Source: JALONO01 sp038209965 (GTDB taxonomy: Bacteria > Bacteroidota > Bacteroidia > Cytophagales > Thermoflexibacteraceae). From it: a stretch of 39,988 nt of DNA. Every line of letters begins with the position of its first letter. Positions within the stretch are counted from its first letter, which is position 1. The notes under the pieces are model-generated. The model was not told where the DNA came from. It saw nothing but the letters and a program-made list of their open reading frames with translations, and searched no databases. This document shows, one piece after another, positions 16,423-24,278 of this stretch. A program made the position numbers and the translations under genes. The stretch is from contig JBBQXF010000036.1 in assembly GCA_038209965.1 (NCBI GenBank), forward strand, positions 1 to 39,988. The letters run 5' to 3'.

Positions 16423-17820
16423 ATGGAGTACAACGATCTCATCCAGCAAACTTTTCACTTTCCCACGCCAGTGTTCAGTGTGGAAGACAGTGCCCTCTCT
16501 TTCAACGACGTGCCCCTGATGCCCCTCATTGAGCAGTATGGCACGCCCCTCCGGCTGATTTATCTGCCCAAAATTGGCCAACAGATCGATAAAGCAAGGC
16601 AGATGTTTGGGGCAGCGATGCAAAAAGTGAACTATCAAGGAAGCTACACCTATTGTTACTGTACCAAATCGTCCCATTTCAAGTTTGTGATCGAGGAGAC
16701 CCTCAAACGGAAAGCCCAGTTGGAAACTTCTTCAGCCTACGACATGAACATCATCAAGACGCTCTATCGCGATGGGTTGATCGATAAAGACATCTTGATT
16801 GTTTGCAACGGTTTCAAGCGAGAGTCCTACACCGATCACATAGTAGATCTGATCAACCAAGGCTTTCACCGTTGCATCCCCATTTTGGACAACACCAACG
16901 AACTGGCGGCTTACGCTGGAGTGGACGAACCGTTCCAGATTGGCCTGCGGGTGGCCACCGACGAAAAACCGGATTTTGCTTTTTATACCTCCCGCCTTGG
17001 CATCCGGTACAGTGACGTGACCGATTTTTACAGGAGCCAGATTCATGACAACCCCAGAGTGTCCCTAAAAATGCTGCATTTCTTCATCAACTCTGGCATC
17101 AAGGACACGGCCTATTACTGGTCAGAACTGAACCGGTTCGTCTATAAATATTGTGAACTGAAAAAACTTTGCCCCGAACTGGACACCATAGATATTGGGG
17201 GCGGGATGCCCATCCAAACTTCGCTGCACTGGGACTTCAACTATCAACAAATGATCGACGAAATAGTGAAGGTGATCAAATACGTGTGCGACAAAAACTT
17301 TGTGCCCACCCCCCACCTCATCACCGAGTTTGGCAGTTTTACAGTAGGCGAAAGCGGGGCACATATTTTCTCGGTCTTGGGCGAAAAACTCCAAAACGAG
17401 CGGGAACGCTGGTACATTATCGACGGCTCGTTCATCACCCACCTGCCCGACACTTGGGGCCTTGGCAGCCGCTTTGTCATGTTGCCGATCAATAATTGGG
17501 ACCACGAAAGCCAACAGGTCAACTTGGGTGGCATGACCTGCGACAGTGACGATTACTACAACACCGAAGCCTACACCATCAATATTTACCTGCCCGAAAT
17601 CAAACAAGACCAGCCCGAAAACAAGCAATACATTGGCTTCTTTCACACCGGAGCCTACCAAGATACGATCGGCGGGGTGGGCGGCATTCAACATTGCCTC
17701 ATCCCCGGGATGCGGCAAGTCCTCCTCGACCGGGATGCGGAGGGCAATATTTCCAGCCGCTTGTTCAGCGAGGAGCAAAGCAGCGAGGCGATGCTGAAGA
17801 TTCTCGGCTACCAAGTCTAG
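16423..17820 (+). CDS. speA: Arginine decarboxylase, PLP fold type III
   Basis: A 465-residue decarboxylase of the alanine-racemase-fold family, predicted to turn arginine into agmatine for polyamine synthesis in the cytosol. Lys82 in YCYCTKSSHF occupies the Schiff-base position, in place of the usual Y-A-x-K-A. DTIDIGGGMP (residue ~250) is the glycine-rich phosphate-binding loop, TEFGSFTVGESGAHIF replaces the common EPGR.V...G, and Cys373 in GGMTCDSDD is the catalytic cysteine contributed across the dimer. Length is short against E. coli SpeA (about 650), as is usual for the Bacteroidota form. The family is certain; arginine rather than a related diamino acid as substrate is inferred from similarity. 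A strong terminator follows at once. Confidence 0.85.
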   Translation: MEYNDLIQQTFHFPTPVFSVEDSALSFNDVPLMPLIEQYGTPLRLIYLPKIGQQIDKARQMFGAAMQKVNYQGSYTYCYCTKSSHFKFVIEETLKRKAQLETSSAYDMNIIKTLYRDGLIDKDILIVCNGFKRESYTDHIVDLINQGFHRCIPILDNTNELAAYAGVDEPFQIGLRVATDEKPDFAFYTSRLGIRYSDVTDFYRSQIHDNPRVSLKMLHFFINSGIKDTAYYWSELNRFVYKYCELKKLCPELDTIDIGGGMPIQTSLHWDFNYQQMIDEIVKVIKYVCDKNFVPTPHLITEFGSFTVGESGAHIFSVLGEKLQNERERWYIIDGSFITHLPDTWGLGSRFVMLPINNWDHESQQVNLGGMTCDSDDYYNTEAYTINIYLPEIKQDQPENKQYIGFFHTGAYQDTIGGVGGIQHCLIPGMRQVLLDRDAEGNISSRLFSEEQSSEAMLKILGYQV

Positions 17821-17843
17821 CTCATGGTTTTTAACCCAATCCG

Positions 17844-17875
17844 GGACAAGCCGACCAATGGCTTGTCCTTTTTTT
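17844..17875 (+). terminator. Rho-independent terminator of speA
   Basis: GGACAAGCC (17844-17852) and GGCTTGTCC (17860-17868) form a perfect 9-bp stem with a 7-base loop, followed by seven T. It starts 24 bases after the speA stop and isolates speA from the sigma-factor locus. Confidence 0.92.
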
Positions 17876-18085
17876 GGTGCCATCCCCCTTGCGTGACCCT
17901 TACATGAACCCTGTACCGCCCCCGCAAGATGGATCCGTTTCGCGATACGGCTAAAATCTGGCTCGTCCAGCTTAGGTTTAACAATATTTAGGCTCCGGAA
18001 CACAACCTTTGCCGCTCCAAGGCGGTGTAGAAACTATCCAAGAAAAGTTGTTTAATACCAATGAAAATGCAACTTCCTTATATTC

Positions 18086-18157
18086 AACAAACTAGGAATT
18101 TGTGAAGGGCAAACCCCTAGTTTGTTTAACTAATTTTCAGAAAAAGTTAAACAAACT
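18086..18157. promoter_or_regulatory. Operator array: three alternating AGTTTGT/ACAAACT half-sites
   Basis: ACAAACT starts at 18087, AGTTTGT at 18119 and ACAAACT at 18151: three copies of one heptamer in alternating orientation, each exactly 32 bases from the next. The flanks widen both pairs into perfect palindromes: AACAAACTAGG (18086-18096) with CCTAGTTTGTT (18116-18126), 11 bp, and AGTTTGTTTAACT (18119-18131) with AGTTAAACAAACT (18145-18157), 13 bp. The right half-site ends one base before the -33 element of the sigma-gene promoter. The arrangement suggests cooperative binding of a dimeric regulator on one face of the DNA (32 bp is about three turns). The regulator is not in the window. 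Confidence 0.75.
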
Positions 18158-18158
18158 A

Positions 18159-18189
18159 TTGGATTTTTGTTTAAACCTTAGTATATTTG
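18159..18189 (+). promoter_or_regulatory. Promoter of the ECF sigma gene
   Basis: TTG at 18159-18161 and TATATTTG at 18182-18189 with 20 bases between them match the Bacteroidota housekeeping promoter. Start of transcription is expected near 18196, leaving a leader of about 17 bases before the ATG at 18213. The operator half-site touches the -33 box, a position suited to activation or to blocking polymerase. Confidence 0.75.
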
Positions 18190-18212
18190 CCTCAACAAAA
18201 AACAAAGAAGCT

Positions 18213-18731
18213 ATGACCGCGTTAGAGTTCAGTTATCACATAAGCCAGATGACTTCCTCGCTGAAGCCCTTTGCCCTCAAGCTGACCAAGGACTCGGAAG
18301 AGGCCAATGATCTGCTCCAAGAAACTATGCTCAAGGCATACACCAACCGCGACAAGTTTGCGGAGGGAACCAACCTGAAAGCATGGCTCTACACCATTAT
18401 GAAGAACACGTTCATCACCAACTATCAGCGGCTGGTGCGGCGCAACACCTTCATAGATTCTACCGAAAACCTACATTACCTCAATTCCTCGAACAACATC
18501 ACCCAAAATCTCGCTTTTTCTACCTTTGCTTTGACTGACATCAACAAAGCCATCGAAAGTTTGGAGGAAGCCTATCGTATTCCGTTTGTAATGCACTTTC
18601 GCGGGTTCAAGTACCATGAAATTGCCGAAAAACTTCAAATCCCGATCGGCACGGTCAAAAACCGCATTCACATTGCCCGCAAAGAGTTGAAGGATAGATT
18701 ACGCCCTTATTCAGTCCATTCGCAAAACTAA
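18213..18731 (+). CDS. ECF-type RNA polymerase sigma factor
   Basis: A 172-residue sigma factor with only regions 2 and 4. Region 2 runs about residues 15-80 (KDSEEANDLLQETMLKAYTN, then EGTNLKAWLYTIMKNTFITNYQR, the conserved W-L..I..N...D/N..R core). Region 4 is about 110-165 (INKAIESLEEAYRIPFVMHFRGFKYHEIAEKLQIPIGTVKNRIHIARKELKD), a helix-turn-helix with the usual IPIGTVKNRI recognition helix. The start at ATG 18213 follows the mapped promoter pattern; the frame is open upstream through the promoter, so longer starts are unlikely. No anti-sigma factor is adjacent. It lies directly before crtI-crtB, so it may drive carotenoid genes; ECF sigmas of this type also occur without such neighbours. 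Confidence 0.92.
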   Translation: MTALEFSYHISQMTSSLKPFALKLTKDSEEANDLLQETMLKAYTNRDKFAEGTNLKAWLYTIMKNTFITNYQRLVRRNTFIDSTENLHYLNSSNNITQNLAFSTFALTDINKAIESLEEAYRIPFVMHFRGFKYHEIAEKLQIPIGTVKNRIHIARKELKDRLRPYSVHSQN

Positions 18732-18826
18732 TTGTTGTGATTAGCCTTGCAATGAATTGCCAGCAATGAGCACCTCCTGATATTACAGTAAATTTTTCAT
18801 CAATTAGCCAATTAGATCAGGTATCC

Positions 18827-18858
18827 AAAAATCTATCACTCATATTAGATAGATTTTT
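18827..18858. repeat. Perfect inverted repeat between the sigma gene and crtI
   Basis: AAAAATCTATC (18827-18837) and GATAGATTTTT (18848-18858) are perfectly complementary over 11 bp with a 10-base spacer, followed by GTTTTTG. The stem has only three G/C pairs, so it could be a weak terminator of the sigma transcript or a protein-binding site for crtI, whose ATG is 52 bases downstream. It does not share the AGTTTGT heptamer. Confidence 0.55.
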
Positions 18859-18910
18859 GTTTTTGACCAATACTTGGCCTAACACAAGCTTTTTGAGCCT
18901 GTCCAAATTT

Positions 18911-20395
18911 ATGCCCAAAACGGCCATTGTTATCGGGGCTGGGTTCGCGGGGCTTTCTGCGGCCACCCATCTTGCCCACGAAGGATTTGCGGTAACCTTA
19001 CTGGAAAAAAATGATGTCCCCGGCGGTCGGGCCCGGTGCTTTGAAGCCGAAGGTTTCTTGTTCGATATGGGGCCAAGCTGGTATTGGATGCCCGATATAT
19101 TCGACCAGTATTTTGCACGGTTTGGCAAAAAAACCAGTGATTATTACCAATTGACCCGGCTTTCACCATCTTACTCGGTGGTTTTTGGCCCTGACGATTC
19201 GGTTGACATCCCCGCCGACTTCCAAGCGCTGTGCGAGTTGTTTGAGAGCTATGAAGCTGGCAGTGCCGTCCGATTGCAAAAATTTCTGGCCCAAGCCAAA
19301 TACAAGTATGAAGTTGGGGTCAATGAGTTCGTGCAAAAACCGAGTTTGTCAATTACCGAGTTCTTGGATCTACGGTTGGTAGTAGAGGCATTCCGTTTGG
19401 ATCTTTTTCAATCTTTTCATAGCCATGTTCGCAAGTTTTTTCACCACGAAAAGCTGATTCGGCTCATGGAGTTCCCGATTTTGTTTTTGGGGGCCATTCC
19501 GCAAAATACCCCGGCCCTATACAGTCTGATGAATTATGCCGATATGATGCTGGGCACTTGGTATCCCATGGGCGGAATGTTCAAGATCGTGGAGGGCATG
19601 GTCAAACTGGCCCAAGAGAAAGGGGTAAGCCTCAAATTGGGCCATGAGGTACAGAAAATTGAAGTGGAGGGCCGGCAAGCAAAGCGCGTGCTGACCAACC
19701 ACGGAACCTTTGAAGCCGATGTAGTCGTGGCCGGAGCCGACTATCACCACGTGGAGAGCCAACTCCTGGAGGCAGGTGCCCGCAACTATTCAGATGCTTA
19801 CTGGGACGAACGGGTCATGGCCCCCTCTTGTTTGCTTTATTATTTGGGAGTGAACAAAAAACTCAAGAATCTGCGTCATCACAATTTATTTTTTGACCAA
19901 GATTTAATGGCCCATGCCATTGAGATCTACGAAACACCCAAATGGCCCACCAAGCCATTGTTTTATGCCTCGGTACCATCGATAACCGATCCCAGCGTGG
20001 CCCCGGCCGGTCGCGAGAACTTGTTTTTGCTCATCCCCGTAGCGCCTGGACTGCACGATACCGAAGAAGTTCGCGAAAAATATTACCACATTGTGATGGA
20101 GCGGTTAGAAGAGTTGACCAATCAAAGCATCCGCGATGCTGTGGTGTTCCGGCGCACCTATGCCCATCGCGATTTTGTGAACGATTATCACGCTTTCAAG
20201 GGCAATGCCTACGGCTTGGCCAATACACTTCGCCAAACCGCCCTGTTCAAACCTTCCCTCAAAAGCAAAAAAATAGACAATTTGTTTTATACCGGGCAAT
20301 TGACCGTACCGGGTCCTGGGGTTCCTCCTTCCCTAATTTCAGGACAAGTGGTTGCCAAAACAATTATAAAACAGTTTGTCACTTTGTCAAAATAA
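18911..20395 (+). CDS. crtI: Phytoene desaturase
   Basis: A 494-residue FAD enzyme of the CrtI family that introduces double bases of conjugation into phytoene, giving neurosporene or lycopene at the membrane. The dinucleotide-binding motif is VIGAGFAGLSAATHLA (Gly9-x-Gly11-x-x-Gly14), followed by LLEKNDVPGGRARCFEAEGFLFDMGPSWYWMPDIF, the typical G-G-R and D-x-G-P-(S/T) pattern. The C-terminal signature FYTGQLTVPGPGVPPSLISGQVVAKTI is the carotenoid-oxidoreductase FAD/substrate motif. The start at MPKTAIVIGAG was chosen because upstream codons read as non-conserved leader. How many desaturations it performs cannot be read. It precedes crtB by 233 bases, so the two genes may use separate promoters. 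Confidence 0.95.
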   Translation: MPKTAIVIGAGFAGLSAATHLAHEGFAVTLLEKNDVPGGRARCFEAEGFLFDMGPSWYWMPDIFDQYFARFGKKTSDYYQLTRLSPSYSVVFGPDDSVDIPADFQALCELFESYEAGSAVRLQKFLAQAKYKYEVGVNEFVQKPSLSITEFLDLRLVVEAFRLDLFQSFHSHVRKFFHHEKLIRLMEFPILFLGAIPQNTPALYSLMNYADMMLGTWYPMGGMFKIVEGMVKLAQEKGVSLKLGHEVQKIEVEGRQAKRVLTNHGTFEADVVVAGADYHHVESQLLEAGARNYSDAYWDERVMAPSCLLYYLGVNKKLKNLRHHNLFFDQDLMAHAIEIYETPKWPTKPLFYASVPSITDPSVAPAGRENLFLLIPVAPGLHDTEEVREKYYHIVMERLEELTNQSIRDAVVFRRTYAHRDFVNDYHAFKGNAYGLANTLRQTALFKPSLKSKKIDNLFYTGQLTVPGPGVPPSLISGQVVAKTIIKQFVTLSK

Positions 20396-20468
20396 AAATT
20401 TTGAATTTGTTAAATCTTTTATAATTACTATTTTTTTAACGAACCACTAGGCCAGACCTATTGGGCTG

Positions 20469-20498
20469 ACAAACTTTTTTAATCAACGTTTAGTTTGT
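20469..20498. promoter_or_regulatory. Second AGTTTGT operator-like inverted pair, upstream of crtB
   Basis: ACAAACT (20469-20475) and AGTTTGT (20492-20498) are an inverted pair of the same heptamer found three times before the sigma gene, here with half-sites starting 23 bases apart. The right one continues as AGTTTGTAACT, like AGTTTGTTTAACT of the first array less two T. A weak promoter, TTTG at 20406-20409 and TATTTTTT at 20429-20436 (spacing 19), would place the pair just downstream of its start, which suits repression. The ATG of crtB is 130 bases further on. Confidence 0.5.
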
Positions 20499-20628
20499 AA
20501 CTGAAAAAAGAGGTAAATTGTAGAACTTTATTCCATTTGCTTGGCGTTCTGACTTTCCGTAAGGTGTTGTAAATCGATTTCCCCCAAATTGCAAATTTAG
20601 TAAATTTTATTCACATATCAAGCAACGA

Positions 20629-21471
20629 ATGTCTATGTTAGACCTGTTTAATGAAACAACATTAAAGTGTAGCGAAATCGTAACGAAAGCTTACAGTACT
20701 TCGTTTTCGCTGGGCATTCGTATGTTTGATAAAAAATTACATCAACCCATCTACGCCATTTATGGCTTCGTTCGCTACGCCGATGAGATTGTTGATACTT
20801 TCCACGGCTTTGACAAGAAGTCTTTACTTGACCGCTTTTGGCGTGATACTTACTTGGCCATCGAGGAAGGCATCAGCCTCAACCCGATCCTCCATTCTTT
20901 TCAACTGATTGTCAATAAATACAAGATTGAGCACGAATTGATCGAGGCGTTTTTACGGAGCATGGAAATGGATTTATACTTTAACGAGTATAATGACAGC
21001 CGCTATCACGAATACATTTACGGATCGGCCGAAGTAGTGGGGCTAATGTGCCTCCGGGTGTTTGTGGATGGGGATGATGCCATGTACCAACATTTGAAGG
21101 GATCGGCTCGCAAGCTCGGCTCTGCTTTCCAGAAAGTCAATTTCTTGCGCGACATGAAAAGCGACTACCAAGAACGCGGAAGGGTTTATTTTCCGGGGGT
21201 AGATTTCAACCAATTTGATCACGTGGTCAAAGCCGAGATAGAGACCGATATCCAGATGGACTTCGATGCCGCTTACCTAGGCATTGTCAATCTGCCCCGG
21301 TCGGCCAAATTGGGGGTTTACCTTGCTTATGTCTACTACCTGAAACTATTCCAAAAAATCAAGCGGTCAGCCCCTGATCAAGTACTTGAGGAACGAATCC
21401 GCGTACCAGATCAGTATAAAGCAGCCCTGTTGCTCAAGAGCTACGTAAAACATCGGCTCAATTATATTTGA
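20629..21471 (+). CDS. crtB: Phytoene/squalene synthase family protein (phytoene synthase)
   Basis: A 280-residue prenyl-diphosphate condensing enzyme. The two aspartate-rich metal sites are present: Asp52-Glu-Ile-Val-Asp56 in VRYADEIVDTF and Asp175...Asp179 in NFLRDMKSDYQERGRVYFP. The partner crtI and the family signature point to head-to-head coupling of two geranylgeranyl diphosphates to phytoene; a C30 product is possible in theory but unusual with this neighbour set. Cytosolic or membrane-associated. No cyclase, hydroxylase (crtZ) or ketolase follows, so the final pigment must be finished by genes elsewhere. The following unknown gene starts 27 bases after the stop and is probably in the same transcript. 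Confidence 0.95.
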   Translation: MSMLDLFNETTLKCSEIVTKAYSTSFSLGIRMFDKKLHQPIYAIYGFVRYADEIVDTFHGFDKKSLLDRFWRDTYLAIEEGISLNPILHSFQLIVNKYKIEHELIEAFLRSMEMDLYFNEYNDSRYHEYIYGSAEVVGLMCLRVFVDGDDAMYQHLKGSARKLGSAFQKVNFLRDMKSDYQERGRVYFPGVDFNQFDHVVKAEIETDIQMDFDAAYLGIVNLPRSAKLGVYLAYVYYLKLFQKIKRSAPDQVLEERIRVPDQYKAALLLKSYVKHRLNYI

Positions 21472-21498
21472 TCATTATAATTTCTCCCTGTTTCGCCC

Positions 21499-22011
21499 AT
21501 GCCCCGCCCTGTTTTTCGCAAACCCAATGGCGAACCCGATCTGGCCCTGATCAGGGTTGAGTACCAGCGGGCGGTCAAGAACGGGGCCTTGGTTGATTCC
21601 ATGATCGACGCGCTCAAGGGACTCAAATCCGCTGATCCGCTGGTATTGGCCATCATCGGTGCGCTGGAAACGCTCAAGGCCCGAGATTTATGGTTTCCGC
21701 TTGAGAAATTGTATTGGTCAAAAAAATCACAAGATACCCTCGCTAGGGCCATTGCGATAGATCCAGCCCACATCGAAACCAGGTTTCTCCGCTATTCCAT
21801 CCAACTGAGTTTGCCCGGCTACTTAAACCTGAGCCAGCACTTGGACCAAGACAAAACAGTGATAATCCAACAGATCAATACCGAAAAATCCCAATCATTG
21901 GGCAATGAGACCGTACGCATCATTGCCGATTTTATGCTAAAAACCGGCCGGTGCGGACAAGTGGAGCAGTTGGCATTGCAAAAAGCGCTCAATCCCAGTA
22001 TTGACCAGTGA
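21499..22011 (+). CDS. Unknown protein downstream of crtB
   Basis: A 170-residue soluble, mostly alpha-helical protein without signal peptide or membrane segment. About residues 15-125 alternate amphipathic helices with a TPR-like hint: FPLEKLYWSKKSQDTLARAIAIDPAHIETRFLRYSIQL resembles the A....A..IDP..... junction of a tetratricopeptide unit, but no full repeat series is formed. Charged/Gln-rich segments follow (LDQDKTVIIQQINTEKSQ). It was not assigned to a named family. The 27-base gap after crtB and the shared strand suggest a role linked to carotenoid formation, or a passenger; it converges on lpxB with 23 bases between stops. Confidence 0.7.
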   Translation: MPRPVFRKPNGEPDLALIRVEYQRAVKNGALVDSMIDALKGLKSADPLVLAIIGALETLKARDLWFPLEKLYWSKKSQDTLARAIAIDPAHIETRFLRYSIQLSLPGYLNLSQHLDQDKTVIIQQINTEKSQSLGNETVRIIADFMLKTGRCGQVEQLALQKALNPSIDQ

Positions 22012-22034
22012 TAGTTGCTTGGTGCTCCGGTAAA

Positions 22035-23141
22035 TCACGCTTGCAAGTAGTCCCACATCAGCCGGGCAGTCAAGGCCGAGGCGCTGGATCCAGTTTGCAT
22101 TTGCTGTTTCAGTAAAGCGTAGTCGGCCAGCATGGCCTCCCGCGTCGGCCCAGCCAGTATTTTTTCCAATTCCTTTTTTACCTTGGCTTCAGTGAAATCT
22201 GTCTGGAGCAATTCCTTCACTATTTCCTTATCCATAATAAGATTGGCCAAAGAAGCATAGCGAACTTTGATCACCAATTTTACAATCGCAGCAGTCAAAA
22301 AACTAGTTTTGTAACACACTACTTGTGGTATGCCCAGCAGAGCGGTTTCCAGCGTGGCAGTGCCGGAGTTGACCAGTGCGGCATGGGACATCAACAACAG
22401 ATCGTACGTTTGGTTAAAGATAATTTTAACCCCAGCCTGCACGGCCCGGTCGTAGGCACTGCGGGGCAGTATATCGACCCCAGCCACCACAAACTCATAG
22501 CTGGGATACTGAGCGGGCAGTTTCATCATCAGTTCCAGCATTTCGCCCACTTCTTGGCGGCGGCTCCCCGGCAAAATCGCAATGACTGGCTTGTTACTCA
22601 GTCCATGCTGGGCCTTAAAGTCAAGATTGCGCACAAACTGGCCAATGGAATCCAACAATGGATTGCCCACATAATCAACCGAATAATCAAATTTTTTGTA
22701 GAACTCTTTTTCAAACGGCAGAATGACAAACATCCGATCGACCAAAGCCTTGATCTTCCAGCCCCGCGCTTGGTTCCAAGCCCAAATCTTGGGCGAGATA
22801 TAGTAAAACGTCCGAATACCGGTTTTTTTGGCGTAGGCGGCCATCCGCAGGTTAAACCCGGCGTAGTCGATCAAAATGAGCACGTCGGGCTGATAAGCCG
22901 CCACTTGCTGCTTGCATTGCCGGATGAACCGAATGATGCCGGGCAAATTCTTGACCACTTCCAGAAAGCCCATGAAAGCGGTATGGCGGATGTGTTGATC
23001 CAGGGCGGCCCCAGCCGACTGCATCTCATCACCGCCCCAAGCCCGGAATTCCCCCGTCGGGTCGAGTTGCTTCAACGCCCGGATCAGGTTGCCCCCATGC
23101 AAGTCCCCCGACTTTTCTCCAGCAATGAGGTAGTATTTCAC
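22035..23141 (-). CDS. lpxB: Lipid-A-disaccharide synthase
   Basis: A 368-residue LpxB, which joins UDP-2,3-diacylglucosamine and 2,3-diacylglucosamine-1-phosphate at the inner membrane in lipid A synthesis. The N-terminus YYLIAGEKSGDLHGGNLIRAL is the family hallmark (A-G-E-x-S-G-D-x-x-G), followed by MGFLEVVKNLPGI, DVLILIDYAGFNLRMA and YYISPKIWAWNQARGWKIK. The C-terminal half has VIAILPGSRRQEVGEMLELM and NSGTATLETALLGIPQVVCYK, the UDP-binding part. The ATG overlaps the aroC stop by 4 bases (ATGA), so aroC and lpxB are translationally coupled. Confidence 0.96.
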   Translation of the reverse strand: MKYYLIAGEKSGDLHGGNLIRALKQLDPTGEFRAWGGDEMQSAGAALDQHIRHTAFMGFLEVVKNLPGIIRFIRQCKQQVAAYQPDVLILIDYAGFNLRMAAYAKKTGIRTFYYISPKIWAWNQARGWKIKALVDRMFVILPFEKEFYKKFDYSVDYVGNPLLDSIGQFVRNLDFKAQHGLSNKPVIAILPGSRRQEVGEMLELMMKLPAQYPSYEFVVAGVDILPRSAYDRAVQAGVKIIFNQTYDLLLMSHAALVNSGTATLETALLGIPQVVCYKTSFLTAAIVKLVIKVRYASLANLIMDKEIVKELLQTDFTEAKVKKELEKILAGPTREAMLADYALLKQQMQTGSSASALTARLMWDYLQA

Positions 23142-24250
23142 GCTTCTTTCTGGAGCTGGGAGACCTCAAATAATTGATCCATCCGGTTGAGTTTACTAGC
23201 CAAATAGAAGTCAACCAGCACCAGCGCAGCCATGGCCTCAACGATGGGCACTGCTCGGGGAACCACACAGGGATCGTGGCGGCCCTTGCCCGATACCGTG
23301 ACGGATTCCCCGGCCTCGTTCACACTGGGCTGATCCTGCATGATGGTGGCCACCGGTTTGAACGCCACCCGGAAATAAATATCTTCACCATTGGAAATTC
23401 CACCCTGCACACCACCCGAATGGTTGGTAATGGTGCGGGTTTCATCGCCTGATTGATGAAACAAATCGTTGTGTTGGGAGCCATTGAGCGCCACCCCCGC
23501 AAACCCACTCCCATACTCAAAACCTTTGACGGCATTGATGCCCAGCATGGCCCGGCCCAGTTCGGCGTGCAATTTGTCAAACACTGGCTCACCCAAGCCT
23601 GCTGGCACACCCAGCGCCACACAACTGACTATTCCCCCAATTGTATCGCGATTTTTACGGGTTTCGTCAATGAGTTCAATCATTTTATCAGCCATTTCTG
23701 GATCAGGACAGCGCACTATATTGCTATCCACCAAACCCAGATCAAGCGATTGATAGGGGCCAGTTAAACCTAAACTGCCCACCTGTGATACGTAGGCATG
23801 AACTGAAATCCCCGCTTGTTGGAGGATCATTTTGGCCACTGCCCCCGCGGCCACCCGGGCCAATGTTTCGCGGGCCGAGCTACGCCCACCACCCCGGTAG
23901 TCACGGGTGTGGTACTTGGTTTGGTAAGTATAATCAGCATGTGAAGGCCGGAACTTGTCGGCAATGTGCGAATAGTCTTTGCTGCGCTGATCTTCGTTGT
24001 AAACCACCAAGGCAATGGGAGTGCCTTGGGTACGGCCCTCAAAAATGCCGGCCAATACCTGCACTTCGTCGCCTTCTTGGCGCTGAGTAGTAATTTTGGA
24101 CTGACCGGGGCGGCGGCGATCCATCTCCCGCTGCAAAAAAGCCAGATCAAATGCCAATCCGGCTGGGCAGCCATCAATGACAACCCCCACCGCTGGGCCA
24201 TGCGATTCCCCAAAAGTAGTAATGCGAAAAAATTTACCAAAAGAGTTCAT
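23138..24250 (-). CDS. aroC: Chorismate synthase
   Basis: A 370-residue chorismate synthase, the last shikimate-pathway step, which needs reduced FMN. Family motifs are in order: GKFFRITTFGESHGPAVGVVIDGCPAG at the start, RRRPGQSKITTQRQEGDEVQVL, the arginine-rich SRDY-type region HTRDYRGGGRSSARETLARVAAGA, and the late GVQGGISNGEDIYFRVAFKPVATI and GRHDPCVVPRAVPIVEAMAALV. The start at MNSFGKFFR was chosen since the family begins there; the open frame extends 33 codons further with no similarity. It lies 28 bases after the SpoIIE-phosphatase stop and overlaps lpxB by 4 bases, so the three probably form an operon. Confidence 0.97.
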   Translation of the reverse strand: MNSFGKFFRITTFGESHGPAVGVVIDGCPAGLAFDLAFLQREMDRRRPGQSKITTQRQEGDEVQVLAGIFEGRTQGTPIALVVYNEDQRSKDYSHIADKFRPSHADYTYQTKYHTRDYRGGGRSSARETLARVAAGAVAKMILQQAGISVHAYVSQVGSLGLTGPYQSLDLGLVDSNIVRCPDPEMADKMIELIDETRKNRDTIGGIVSCVALGVPAGLGEPVFDKLHAELGRAMLGINAVKGFEYGSGFAGVALNGSQHNDLFHQSGDETRTITNHSGGVQGGISNGEDIYFRVAFKPVATIMQDQPSVNEAGESVTVSGKGRHDPCVVPRAVPIVEAMAALVLVDFYLASKLNRMDQLFEVSQLQKEA

Positions 24251-24278
24251 ATACCAATATAAATAAGAGAACAATTGT

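Noticed and set aside
17122..18003. Minus-strand frame of 293 codons opposite speA
   Set aside because: Antisense shadow of speA; the peptide lacks any recognisable pattern and crosses the speA terminator.
22323..23177. Plus-strand frame of 284 codons opposite lpxB
   Set aside because: Antisense shadow of a well-supported gene with the same codon-bias cause as in alaS.
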